Of a stretch of 64,000 nucleotides of DNA, positions 42,747 to 51,522 are shown piece by piece. Both the position numbers and the translations under genes were made by a program. A model generated the notes under the pieces. It was not told where the DNA came from and did not search any database. It worked only from the letters and a program-made list of their open reading frames with translations. Numbering within the stretch: position 1 is the stretch's first letter; each line of letters opens with the position of its first letter. The stretch covers positions 213,501-277,500 of the forward strand of contig CALHBF010000001.1 of NCBI GenBank assembly GCA_937931205.1, written 5' to 3'. This DNA comes from an uncultured Bacteriovoracaceae bacterium (GTDB lineage Bacteria; Bdellovibrionota; Bacteriovoracia; Bacteriovoracales; Bacteriovoracaceae).

Positions 42747-45653
42747 ATGAAAAAGCAGAACAGCTCGAGACTCATGGTACTTACCCTAAGTTTGGAACTT
42801 ATTCTCTCACCTGTCGTGTGGGCCAACGGCACAACTAAAACGACAACCACAACTCCATCAGCAACTCCAGCACCTAGAACAAGTTCTGGTACTGATCTAG
42901 CTTTAGGAGTTTTACAAATTGGTGCAGGGATCATTCAACAAGTAAATCAAACCAAATACCAAGATGCTAAATACTACGGAGATCTTGCAGGCTTCACTAA
43001 GCAACAAACGCCACAAGTTGATAAGTATTTCTCAGGCGCCAAACTTTCTCAGCTTCCAGGTCTCACTAACTATCTGGCAAATAATAAGATTAATCCGAAT
43101 TCTCTTACCTGTTCTACCCTACCAACGACGATGCACGAAGCTGAACCTGAGGAGTGTCGTGTAGGAGTGATGAGCAGTAATGCTCTAGGAGTAGATGGTC
43201 AGCTTGCAAAAATGACTGCTTATGCAGATCAATACATGCAGATTGAAAAACTTTATAAAAACTACTCGGCAACCTCCAACGTATCAGGCCAAGGCTTTGG
43301 TATTGGTTGTATGAAAAATGCGATGCAAGTTCTTAATGGTTACTTTCAATATCGTATGAACGAACTTGATAAGCTAGTGACTAATCTTGAAGCGATCAAC
43401 AATCAATTTAAAGAAGCTTCGAAAGTAGACCTTAATGCCATTGAAGAAACGACTGCTGTTCTTGAAGGCAAAGGTCAGCTTGCTGATAAAGTAAAAAGTA
43501 AAAATCCTGATCTCTTCAACTTTGCCAAGAAATTTGGCAACCCTGCTTGTAACTCGATGATGAGTGGTGAGAAGTTCAATGAAGCAGGAGGATTAAATGC
43601 TATTAATAAGGGACTTAAAGAGACACTGACTGCCAAGAGCGGAAAGTTTTCGGGAGATTCTTATTTAACGAACCATGCTTCGGTTGTCGAAGATATTACT
43701 AAGATGGCCGATAAAGTAGCCAAGCAAGTTGAGTTAAACTTCACTTCAATTGCTTCAGGAAAATATGATACAAATACACTCTTTAATGTCAGCTCTACCC
43801 ATGGGCTAAGAGATGCTCTTTCTCTTGATTTAATTGCTGACCAACAGGCCGCTTTCCAAGAAAAAAATCAGAAGTTGATGACTGATCTTTCTGCCATCCA
43901 AAAAGAATTTGGTGGAAGGGCAAGCAATATTATCGCTGATATTACCAATCCCAACTCAGGAGCATTTGACAGTGAAGTAACGGCCCTTGAAACTTCTGTT
44001 AAGAATGAATGCCTACAAAAGGCAGTAGATATTGATAGCGTGATCGGAAATACTTATGACGTCTCTACTTCTAATTTCGCTAATAAGAATGCTTCATCTT
44101 TCTTAAAAGACAAATTAAGACAAATTATTGATAACGATAAATCAAGCTTCACTAAAAAACTGACAGAGCTTCAGAATATTGAAAAACAATATTCAAGCTA
44201 TTATGTAAAAATGCAGAACTCATACGAGGTCCAAGAAGTTGATGCCAGTGGGAACCTTGTTTCTAAAGTTGTTCCAGCATCAACAAGAAGAACTCCGAGT
44301 GCTTACCTAGGAGATGTGATTAAGAGTTGTGAAGCTCAATTTAAATCAAATCACTTAAACAATCAGCTTACAGGAGCTGCTGCAGTAAAGAAGCTGAGAT
44401 CAATTCATAATGAATATAAGTCTCTCGCTAAATCTCATGCTAATGATATTAAGCAAGATATTAAATCTAAAATGATTGAATGTAGCTCTGGCGTAGATGC
44501 CAATAACACAGGAGCTGAAAGCTGTACTCCTGAACTATTCAATACATCTGCAAAATCATTCTGTGCCAATGCAGCTCTTTCATGTTCTAAAAATATGAAG
44601 GCCTGTTCTGAGCAAGCTCAAACTTATGTTACCGAGCTTAAAACAGATAGAACTGCACGTGTAAACAATTACAAGAAACTGGCTGAGAAGAATAAACAAG
44701 ATATCGTTAAAATCTTTGATACTGCCCTATCGCAGTATATGAAAGAAGGCGAATACTTACGAGGTCTATTCGGAGTGGGCTTCTCTTCTCCAAGTGACAT
44801 TAAACGTGATGTTGATGAAGGTTCAAAATACCTTGCTAGTTTCCAGCAAGCAACAGCTGGTTCAGTTGATGGAACTCTTCTACTTGAAGATCCTGAAGCT
44901 TATATTGATATGTTTAAAAATAACATTGAAAGACTGAAAGCAAGTGTAAAAGAACAGCAAAGTAAAATCTTAGGTGATGGTAACTCAGGTCTTCTTGCTG
45001 AGCACATCAAACAAACTGAATCTAACTACAAGGCCATTCAAAAAGATGCTGATAAAATGGCAAGAGCATGTCAGGGTAAATACGACTCTTATGTGCAAAC
45101 AATTGAAAAGCAGAGAGGAGAACAGCAAAAGCAACTTACTGAGCTTGGTGAGAAACAAGCTGAGTTCTGTGGTCGCTTCTCTTCTGCTCTAAACTCTAAC
45201 CCAAGTGCCGCTTGCCAAGAAGACTTCAAAGATCTTGGTAAAATTGCTGCCAAGATGGGAGATGGTCGTGCGTCGAGTGATGTGGCGAATCTGGCAAGTT
45301 ATTGCTCTGGTCAAGGAAGTAAATCAGATAACCCAGACATCATCTGTACTGATGAGGTTATTAAAAAAGGTGGAGACCTCGGTATTAAATGCCAAGAATA
45401 TAAAGCATGCGGAGAAGAACGTACCGATGATAAGGGCAATAAAATTACTTGTAATGAAACTAAGATGAAAAATCTAACCGTTGCCATTTCCCACTTCGCA
45501 GCCCCAGAGGCTTCAGTGGCCGTGGCCGACACCATCTCCAGCTCATACTGTGCCGGAGCAAACAACTCGGATACTACCAACAAAACTCTGCAAATCCTCA
45601 ACACTATTGCTGCCCCATTCACAGGTCAGCAGGCAGGGGCTGCCCGTAACTAA
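42747..45653 (+). CDS. Secreted coiled-coil protein, 968 aa
   Basis: Hypothetical exported protein. A signal peptide ends about residue 26 (VVWA), followed by a Thr/Pro-rich linker (27-46). Most of the rest is helical and Lys/Gln/Glu-rich, suggesting long coiled coils. Conserved cysteine pairs lie in the second half (such as CSSGVDANN-x-CTPEL and CANAALSCSKNMKAC). No family is recognised. It is flanked by a FliA-like promoter and by the hairpin at 45668. A periplasmic or surface filament is possible. Confidence 0.82.
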   Translation: MKKQNSSRLMVLTLSLELILSPVVWANGTTKTTTTTPSATPAPRTSSGTDLALGVLQIGAGIIQQVNQTKYQDAKYYGDLAGFTKQQTPQVDKYFSGAKLSQLPGLTNYLANNKINPNSLTCSTLPTTMHEAEPEECRVGVMSSNALGVDGQLAKMTAYADQYMQIEKLYKNYSATSNVSGQGFGIGCMKNAMQVLNGYFQYRMNELDKLVTNLEAINNQFKEASKVDLNAIEETTAVLEGKGQLADKVKSKNPDLFNFAKKFGNPACNSMMSGEKFNEAGGLNAINKGLKETLTAKSGKFSGDSYLTNHASVVEDITKMADKVAKQVELNFTSIASGKYDTNTLFNVSSTHGLRDALSLDLIADQQAAFQEKNQKLMTDLSAIQKEFGGRASNIIADITNPNSGAFDSEVTALETSVKNECLQKAVDIDSVIGNTYDVSTSNFANKNASSFLKDKLRQIIDNDKSSFTKKLTELQNIEKQYSSYYVKMQNSYEVQEVDASGNLVSKVVPASTRRTPSAYLGDVIKSCEAQFKSNHLNNQLTGAAAVKKLRSIHNEYKSLAKSHANDIKQDIKSKMIECSSGVDANNTGAESCTPELFNTSAKSFCANAALSCSKNMKACSEQAQTYVTELKTDRTARVNNYKKLAEKNKQDIVKIFDTALSQYMKEGEYLRGLFGVGFSSPSDIKRDVDEGSKYLASFQQATAGSVDGTLLLEDPEAYIDMFKNNIERLKASVKEQQSKILGDGNSGLLAEHIKQTESNYKAIQKDADKMARACQGKYDSYVQTIEKQRGEQQKQLTELGEKQAEFCGRFSSALNSNPSAACQEDFKDLGKIAAKMGDGRASSDVANLASYCSGQGSKSDNPDIICTDEVIKKGGDLGIKCQEYKACGEERTDDKGNKITCNETKMKNLTVAISHFAAPEASVAVADTISSSYCAGANNSDTTNKTLQILNTIAAPFTGQQAGAARN

Positions 45654-45667
45654 TAATTAATTTGATT

Positions 45668-45695
45668 CGGCTTAGTTTTTTTAAAGACTAAGCCG
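45668..45695 (+). terminator. Hairpin between the 968-aa gene and the HExxH lipoprotein operon
   Basis: Arms CGGCTTAGT (45668-45676) and ACTAAGCCG (45687-45695). A U-tract is only weak. The second arm overlaps the GCCGATAA of the FliA-like promoter, so this may be a terminator, a structured promoter, or both. Confidence 0.45.
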
Positions 45696-45699
45696 ATAA
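45672..45699 (+). promoter_or_regulatory. FliA-like promoter of the HExxH lipoprotein operon
   Basis: GCCGATAA at 45692-45699 is the perfect sigma-28 -10. TTAGTTTT (45672-45679) is a weaker -35. Only 7 nt separate the -10 from the ATG, so the mRNA may be leaderless. Confidence 0.5.
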
Positions 45700-45706
45700 A
45701 TTTATT

Positions 45707-48265
45707 ATGAAGACGGCAAATCACGGAAAGATCGCCCACACTCTTAAAACTCTCCTCCTCTCACTCTCATTAGTGGGCTTAACTTCTTGTAATCTAACAG
45801 AAGCGCCTAGTGCTAAAAGCTCTGGCCAGGTGATGACTAACAATGATGGTAGTCTCGATAATAAGGCCTATATCTTTTTAGAGAGTCCTTCTATCGCTAT
45901 TGGTAACTGGGTACAGCCAGCGAATCCGCAGATTGAAAGTACGATTTCTTTCCCAGCACAATTAATTACAACAAACACTCAACTCACAGGAAATTGTGGA
46001 GTCGAACTTTATTTTAATTTTACTGACTTTAGATTCACGCTTGATAATTGTATCCGAACACTTTCAGATAAAGAGAATCTCACTCTCCTGACTAGAAAGC
46101 CCAACAAGACTTGGGTTTTTGATACAGGCTCTGATGAGTTTTATCAGGTCAATACTCAGTTTCACATTCAAAAAGGTGTGAATAAGTTTTTTGATAAATT
46201 GCAATTTGCTTATAATCAAATTCATTCTCTAGGGACTCATATTCCAAAGGCATTACCACCTTACGTTGGTCAATCAGGAATGTACTGGTTTAATGGTGTC
46301 ACGAATACTGACAGCCAAACTTTCAGAAATAATTTTTTAACGAGTTATTCAAAATGTAATCTTGAAAACAACGCCTCTTTCTCTCCGGCGGGTCCTGAAC
46401 TCTGCTTTGGATATCATTCGAGCTATCCAAAGTTTTCTTTCGTTCAAGATCCATCAATTGTTTATCATGAACTTGCTCATGCCCTTGTCTCAGTCATGAT
46501 GAATGCAAGAAATGGAACAAGCTCTGCAACTCATAAGTTTCGCTCCAATCTAGGAAGCTATGGCTATAACGAAGCCTCTTCAATCAATGAAGGTATCGCC
46601 GATTACTTCAGCTTTGTGATGAATAAAAGAAAGCATATCGGAGAATGGGCCCTAGGAAAAACGGCCAAGCAATCACGCCCACTTCATGAGGGAGACCCGA
46701 TGCATATTTCTGCATTGAGTACGACTCCTGAAGGACGTCTTTCTTATCCACATTACCTTCTCTATGATCCTAACTTTCCTCAATCGCCTTTTGAGGATGT
46801 ACACTACTCAGGTCAAATCATGACTCACTACCTGGTGGCCTTGACTGAGAAGTTTAAATCAGTGTGTTCACTTTCGACTGCTAAAGATGGCGGTCACGAA
46901 ACATCTACATCATTTGTGATGTTACTTGTTGCTGAAACACTGGCAGAAATTGGTGATCTCAATGCTAAAGGTATTGATGCTTATGGAGCTCCATTTGGTG
47001 CAAGCATCTATTTCAAAAATCTAGATCCTATAAATTCTTATCTATGGGCACACGAAATTAATCCGGCCAATTACCGCAACTTCTTCCAGATTTTTGCCAA
47101 AAACATCAAGAAATATGTCTCGGCCAACCCATTTGGACTTTGCCCTAGCTTTACAGTCTATGAGTCTGAAAAACTGCTTGATGATTACGGATTGCTGTTA
47201 TTTAAAGACTATAACGATAAAGGCGTGAGCACCAAAGATAGAACGAAGACCTATTCAACTGTCGTCGGCTCTATCCCCGCTCAAACACTGACAAAAGTTA
47301 CTGAAACCAATAGAAGAAAAAGTGTGCTTGTTTCAAAAGAACTTTTATCACTGGCCACATCTGACTCGACTAAAGAAGTTTATTCTTATTATATCCTTGA
47401 TTCCCAGAAAGCGATGAGAAGCCTTCTTAACGATCTTCTCTTCAAAGGACTTTCAGTTCCGCTATCTGATCCAGATGTTGCTGACGTCACTTTTAATAAT
47501 GACCATATCGATATTTCTCCAGGAGAGATCGTAGGCGTAATCCCTAACCTCCACAACTCTTCAAACAGTTCAATGGCAGGGGTTCAAGTTCTTGCTACCG
47601 ATTGGGATCATGTGGATATCACAAGTACTTACAATGGAAATTTCAAGCCATGTGTTTTTGACGGAGCAACGACTGTTGATCAAGGCGGAGAAGCTGGAAA
47701 GACTTGCTTAAAAGACAATGGATATCCAGATAAAGAGTACAAGCGACTTGTTAAAGATACGATTACTGATGCCTTCCCTACCAATGCTGCTGCTCCAGTA
47801 TGCTTTGTCGAATTAGCAGAAGGATCAAGTACGCGCTGGGTATCTCAGAATGAGTATCGTCAACTCAATGGTAATACCCTGACAGATAATAAGTGTCTTG
47901 GTTATTCAACGAGTGGTGTGACTGATACCGATTTCACATTTAACCCACATGAATGTCTGGTGCGTTTCTTACCAGGAGCAAGCACGGCCTATTTCTCTCG
48001 TATTGATCCACAGTCAAATTACTATGACTCGGTAGTAAAGAAATCTGAGACAAAAGAGTTTAACGCCGGAAACCTTCTTATTATGGAAGTTAATAAGTGG
48101 GTTAAACCAGGTACAAAATTCAGATGTCGTCTTCGTGCAAGATTTAGTAACTGCTCTGATTGTTTTAATGATCCTACAAGTAACAATGAAGAATATCTAG
48201 ATTATGAACTTAATGGCCATAAACCATATAAAATAATTAATTTCGATTTCACCGTATATGAATAA
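45707..48265 (+). CDS. HExxH lipoprotein, possible thermolysin/fungalysin-like metalloprotease
   Basis: 852 aa with a lipobox giving C28. The zinc motif HELAH is at 254-258, and 37 residues later NEGIADYF (E295) resembles the third-ligand helix of M4/M36 gluzincins. Residues 330 onward are unassigned and beta-rich, with several cysteines near the C-terminus. It is unrelated in sequence to the 870-residue pair but shares the exported HExxH theme. First gene of a four-gene operon; it overlaps the next by 8 nt. No SD is seen. Confidence 0.82.
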   Translation: MKTANHGKIAHTLKTLLLSLSLVGLTSCNLTEAPSAKSSGQVMTNNDGSLDNKAYIFLESPSIAIGNWVQPANPQIESTISFPAQLITTNTQLTGNCGVELYFNFTDFRFTLDNCIRTLSDKENLTLLTRKPNKTWVFDTGSDEFYQVNTQFHIQKGVNKFFDKLQFAYNQIHSLGTHIPKALPPYVGQSGMYWFNGVTNTDSQTFRNNFLTSYSKCNLENNASFSPAGPELCFGYHSSYPKFSFVQDPSIVYHELAHALVSVMMNARNGTSSATHKFRSNLGSYGYNEASSINEGIADYFSFVMNKRKHIGEWALGKTAKQSRPLHEGDPMHISALSTTPEGRLSYPHYLLYDPNFPQSPFEDVHYSGQIMTHYLVALTEKFKSVCSLSTAKDGGHETSTSFVMLLVAETLAEIGDLNAKGIDAYGAPFGASIYFKNLDPINSYLWAHEINPANYRNFFQIFAKNIKKYVSANPFGLCPSFTVYESEKLLDDYGLLLFKDYNDKGVSTKDRTKTYSTVVGSIPAQTLTKVTETNRRKSVLVSKELLSLATSDSTKEVYSYYILDSQKAMRSLLNDLLFKGLSVPLSDPDVADVTFNNDHIDISPGEIVGVIPNLHNSSNSSMAGVQVLATDWDHVDITSTYNGNFKPCVFDGATTVDQGGEAGKTCLKDNGYPDKEYKRLVKDTITDAFPTNAAAPVCFVELAEGSSTRWVSQNEYRQLNGNTLTDNKCLGYSTSGVTDTDFTFNPHECLVRFLPGASTAYFSRIDPQSNYYDSVVKKSETKEFNAGNLLIMEVNKWVKPGTKFRCRLRARFSNCSDCFNDPTSNNEEYLDYELNGHKPYKIINFDFTVYE

Positions 48266-48758
48266 TAAGTATTTCTTCGGATTGATTTTTTTTCTTTTCA
48301 TTGCAGTCGCTCTTTTGCTGAAAGAAGATTCAGTAAAAGAAGCGACTATTACTCATAAAATATCTGATGAACATATCAAGGCCATCGAAGATAAAGGCGT
48401 ATCTGAAGTCATTGAAGAAACAAGTGACTCAGCTGAAGCGACTGCTCTTCCGACCCTCGATGAACCGTGGGAAGAAAACGTAAAAGTTCAACTCAAACGT
48501 CAAGCGATGGATGATAGTGTAGAAGTAAATATCATCAAAGAAAGTACACTTTTCTGGGAAGAAATGGGGACTTCAATTGAGGCCAACACAATTAAGGTTC
48601 AGCTCAGAACTCCGGCGGGAGAAACAACTTCATTTCGCGCGCTTATTGACTCAAATACTGGTAAGGTTCTAAGAACTTGGGATAGACCAGTACTAGATCC
48701 CATCAATCCAAGAGAACGCTCTGGAATTAAAATCAATTCCCGTTATCATACTCGCTAA
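48258..48758 (+). CDS. Membrane-anchored protein of unknown function
   Basis: 166 aa. A single hydrophobic segment (about 5-21) is followed by an acidic periplasmic part. The C-terminus (about 90-166) is a small beta-rich domain. No known family. It overlaps the metalloprotease gene by 8 nt and lies 1 nt before the methyltransferase gene. Confidence 0.75.
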   Translation: MNNKYFFGLIFFLFIAVALLLKEDSVKEATITHKISDEHIKAIEDKGVSEVIEETSDSAEATALPTLDEPWEENVKVQLKRQAMDDSVEVNIIKESTLFWEEMGTSIEANTIKVQLRTPAGETTSFRALIDSNTGKVLRTWDRPVLDPINPRERSGIKINSRYHTR

Positions 48759-48759
48759 G

Positions 48760-49389
48760 ATGATTCCCCACTATTTGATCAAATCTTTATCACAAAGTTT
48801 CAAAGAAGGTCGCTCAGTACCTGATTCATTCTTTGATCAGATTTATCCAGATGAGGTAAAAAAAGTATCAATCACTCACTGGACACCAGTTGAGGTTGTC
48901 CAAAAAGCAATGAACTTCTTTAAGGATTCATCATTTCAAATTTTGGATGTTGGTTCAGGCTGCGGGAAATTTTGTCATGTGGGGAGTATGGTCTCTCCTC
49001 AGCATCAATTCTCTGGAGTTGAACAAAGGCCAGATTTAACCTTTATCTCGCAAGATATCGCTACCGATTTAAACTTAGATAATATCACTTTTATCAATGC
49101 CAATGCTTTTGATTTAAATTGGAATGACTTCGACCTTTTATACTTCTTTAATCCGTTCTGGGAAAATCATCTTTCCCCCTCTCAACGCATTGACCAATCT
49201 CTTCCCGTAAAGAAAGAAGAGTTTTCTCATTATATCAACACGGTGATTCTTAAACTTTCTCAAATGAAGCTTGGTACCCAAGTCATCACATATCATGGCT
49301 TCGGTGGAAAGTTTCCATCATCTTATGAATGCATTCACTTTGAAAATGCTGGCACTGATCAAATCAAAATTTGGTTAAAAACTAAATAG
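48760..49389 (+). CDS. Class I SAM-dependent methyltransferase
   Basis: 209 aa. Motif I is LDVGSGCGKFCH (about 66-77). The acidic residue of motif post-I appears in VEQRPD, and NANAFDL and FFNPFWE follow. The NPFW motif hints at an N-methyltransferase-type active site. The substrate is unknown. Placed in the metalloprotease operon. Confidence 0.8.
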   Translation: MIPHYLIKSLSQSFKEGRSVPDSFFDQIYPDEVKKVSITHWTPVEVVQKAMNFFKDSSFQILDVGSGCGKFCHVGSMVSPQHQFSGVEQRPDLTFISQDIATDLNLDNITFINANAFDLNWNDFDLLYFFNPFWENHLSPSQRIDQSLPVKKEEFSHYINTVILKLSQMKLGTQVITYHGFGGKFPSSYECIHFENAGTDQIKIWLKTK

Positions 49390-49410
49390 CTTTAATGTTA
49401 TGATCTTTTC

Positions 49411-49908
49411 ATGAAAAAATGGAATGATTACAAAAAAACTTTTGGCCCCCCTTCTTTGTTTGATTTTGCAAGGGCGGGTGATCTCCAAGGTTTGGCCGAA
49501 CTGATTCAAACAAATCCAGAGATTGATTTGAACAAAAAAAATCATAAGGGTTATTCCGCTTTAATGCTCTCCATTTATAATCATCAGGACATCTTTTCAG
49601 AGGCCCTTCTTCGTGGCGGAGCTGACCCTAATTCAAAAGATAATGTCGGAAATTCAATTCTTATGGGAGCAGCTTTTAAAGGGAATATCGAGTTAATCAA
49701 CTTGCTTTTAAACTTTGGAGCAGATCCACTGATGAAAAATGATGCCGGCATGACCGCGCTTGACTGGGCGAGAACCTTTGGACGACAAGAAGTGATATCA
49801 TTATTCAAAGAAAAATATCAGATGAAAGGCAGATCAATTCTGGACAATTATTTTCGATTTTTCATTCTTGGATGCAAACTTGTTTTTACAAAAAAAAGAG
49901 AGAGATGA
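49411..49908 (+). CDS. Ankyrin-repeat protein
   Basis: 165 aa with three ankyrin repeats: LFDFARAGDLQGLAEL, GYSALMLSIYNHQDIFSEALL and GNSILMGAAFKGNIELINLLL, plus a fourth GMTALDWARTF. A protein-binding scaffold. It is convergent with catalase; in other bacteria ankyrin genes beside catalase genes assist catalase function or haem delivery. Here it sits in the metalloprotease operon, so the link to catalase rests on proximity only. Confidence 0.85.
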   Translation: MKKWNDYKKTFGPPSLFDFARAGDLQGLAELIQTNPEIDLNKKNHKGYSALMLSIYNHQDIFSEALLRGGADPNSKDNVGNSILMGAAFKGNIELINLLLNFGADPLMKNDAGMTALDWARTFGRQEVISLFKEKYQMKGRSILDNYFRFFILGCKLVFTKKRER

Positions 49909-49922
49909 TTTCCATCTCTCTC
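49891..49922 (-). terminator. Terminator of catalase
   Basis: Arms GAGAGAGATG (49898-49907) and CATCTCTCTC (49913-49922). On the minus strand the hairpin is followed by a T8 tract. The ankyrin stop codon lies in the opposite-strand hairpin. Confidence 0.85.
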
Positions 49923-49934
49923 CTATAAAGAATC

Positions 49935-51392
49935 TTATTTTACGTCAGATAAAGAAACACCAAGAGCCTTCGCCACACCTTCTCCGTAGGCTTTATCAGC
50001 ACGAAGACAGTTTTTAATATGACGAATTTTGACATCAACAGAAACACTGCTCATTGCTCTTCCAGTATTTTCAAATAGTACCTTCTGTTGCTCTGGCTTC
50101 ATCAATCGAAAAAGATCTCCTGGCTGAGTATAATAATCTTCATCATCTTTTCTGAAATCCCAATTATCAGCTCCACCATGAAGGGCCAATACTGGCTCTT
50201 TAAGATGAGGTTGATCTTGCCAAAGACCTAAACTGTTAGGTTCATAGTGCTTAGTAGCTCCATGATTTCCATCAGAACGAAGAGCTCCATCACGATGAAA
50301 ACTATTAACAGGGCAACGAGGCTTATTCACAGGAATTTGATGATGGTTTACTCCAAGACGGTAACGATGAGCATCTCCATAAGCAAACAATCTTCCTTGA
50401 AGCATTTTATCAGGTGAGAAGCCGATCCCTGGAACAACAGAGGCAGGATTAAACGCTGCTTGCTCCACTTCTTCAAAGTAGTTTTCCGGATTTCTATTTA
50501 GCTCCATGATTCCCACTGGGATCAAAGGATAATCTTTCTTAGACCAAACTTTGGTAAGATCAAAAGGATGGAAACGATACTTCTCTGCTTCCTTCTCAGG
50601 CATGATTTGAACATTAAGCTCCCACTTAGGAAAATCCCCTCGCTCAATCGCCTCAAAAAGATCTTTCTGATGACTTTCACGATCTTTCCCTGCAACAGTC
50701 TCAGCTTCTTGATCTGTTAAATTTTTAATCCCCTGCTTGCACACAAAATGAAACTTCACCCAGAAACGTTCGTTTTTGGCATTGATGAAACTAAATGTAT
50801 GAGAACCAAAGCCATGCATATGTCGATACGAGCTTGGAATTCCACGATCACTCATAACGATCGTCACTTGATGGAGAGCTTCTGGAAGAAGAGTCCAGAA
50901 GTCCCAGTTGTTTTGAGCACTACGCATATTTGTTTTAGGATCTCTTTTCACCGCATGATTAAGATCAGGGAATTTAAGAGGATCACGGAAAAAGAAAACA
51001 GGAGTATTATTTCCAACCACATCCCAGTTGCCTTCTTCGGTATAAAACTTAACAGCAAAACCACGAATATCTCTTTCAGCATCAGCAGCTCCACGCTCTC
51101 CAGCAACAGTTGAGAAGCGAAGAAAGCATTCTGTCTTTTTTCCTAATGATGAGAAAATGTTGGCCTTCGTATATTTTGAAATATCATGTGTAACAGTGAA
51201 AGTTCCATAAGCGGCAGAACCTTTAGCATGCATTCTTCGCTCAGGAATCACTTCTCTATTAAAGTGAGAAAGTTTTTCTAAAAACCAAACATCTTGAAGC
51301 AGCATAGGGCCACGAGGACCAGCAGTAACGACGTTCTGATTATCTGCAACAGGAGCACCCTGAACGGTTGTTAACTTTTTGTTTTTTGACAT
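49935..51392 (-). CDS. katA: Monofunctional haem catalase (small-subunit type)
   Basis: Dismutates H2O2 to water and oxygen. 485 aa, the size of clade 3 enzymes. The distal haem region [10 protein letters not shown] has the catalytic His. [11 protein letters not shown] supplies the Asn, and [14 protein letters not shown] the proximal Tyr. I start at the ATG at 51392 (MSKNKK) because GGGAGAG lies upstream; a TTG at 51410 lies within the SD region. A TATAAA on the minus strand (51435-51430) is a candidate -10. Confidence 0.93.
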   Translation of the reverse strand: MSKNKKLTTVQGAPVADNQNVVTAGPRGPMLLQDVWFLEKLSHFNREVIPERRMHAKGSAAYGTFTVTHDISKYTKANIFSSLGKKTECFLRFSTVAGERGAADAERDIRGFAVKFYTEEGNWDVVGNNTPVFFFRDPLKFPDLNHAVKRDPKTNMRSAQNNWDFWTLLPEALHQVTIVMSDRGIPSSYRHMHGFGSHTFSFINAKNERFWVKFHFVCKQGIKNLTDQEAETVAGKDRESHQKDLFEAIERGDFPKWELNVQIMPEKEAEKYRFHPFDLTKVWSKKDYPLIPVGIMELNRNPENYFEEVEQAAFNPASVVPGIGFSPDKMLQGRLFAYGDAHRYRLGVNHHQIPVNKPRCPVNSFHRDGALRSDGNHGATKHYEPNSLGLWQDQPHLKEPVLALHGGADNWDFRKDDEDYYTQPGDLFRLMKPEQQKVLFENTGRAMSSVSVDVKIRHIKNCLRADKAYGEGVAKALGVSLSDVK

Positions 51393-51429
51393 GACATTAC
51401 TCTCCCTCAAAAGTTGTAGAAGGTAATAT

Positions 51430-51435
51430 TTTATA
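51430..51435 (-). promoter_or_regulatory. Candidate -10 element of katA
   Basis: TATAAA on the minus strand, about 38 nt before the start codon, in a very AT-rich region. No -35 or PerR/OxyR site can be assigned. Confidence 0.3.
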
Positions 51436-51474
51436 GCATTAATTAATTTTTTGAAATTTAAGATTAGATTTTGA

Positions 51475-51511
51475 CTTCCAGCAGAATGGTTTTATTTCCC
51501 TCTGCTGGAAG
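51475..51511. repeat. 11-bp inverted repeat between metG and katA
   Basis: CTTCCAGCAGA (51475-51485) and TCTGCTGGAAG (51501-51511) with a 15-nt loop. It lacks a U-tract. It may be a metG transcript 3' structure or a regulator operator for katA. Confidence 0.5.
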
Positions 51512-51522
51512 ATGACATGATA

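Noticed and set aside
42611..42838. A 75-codon open frame spanning the FliA-like promoter and the start of the 968-aa gene
   Set aside because: It overlaps the promoter and the signal-peptide codons in another frame; no SD and no plausible product.
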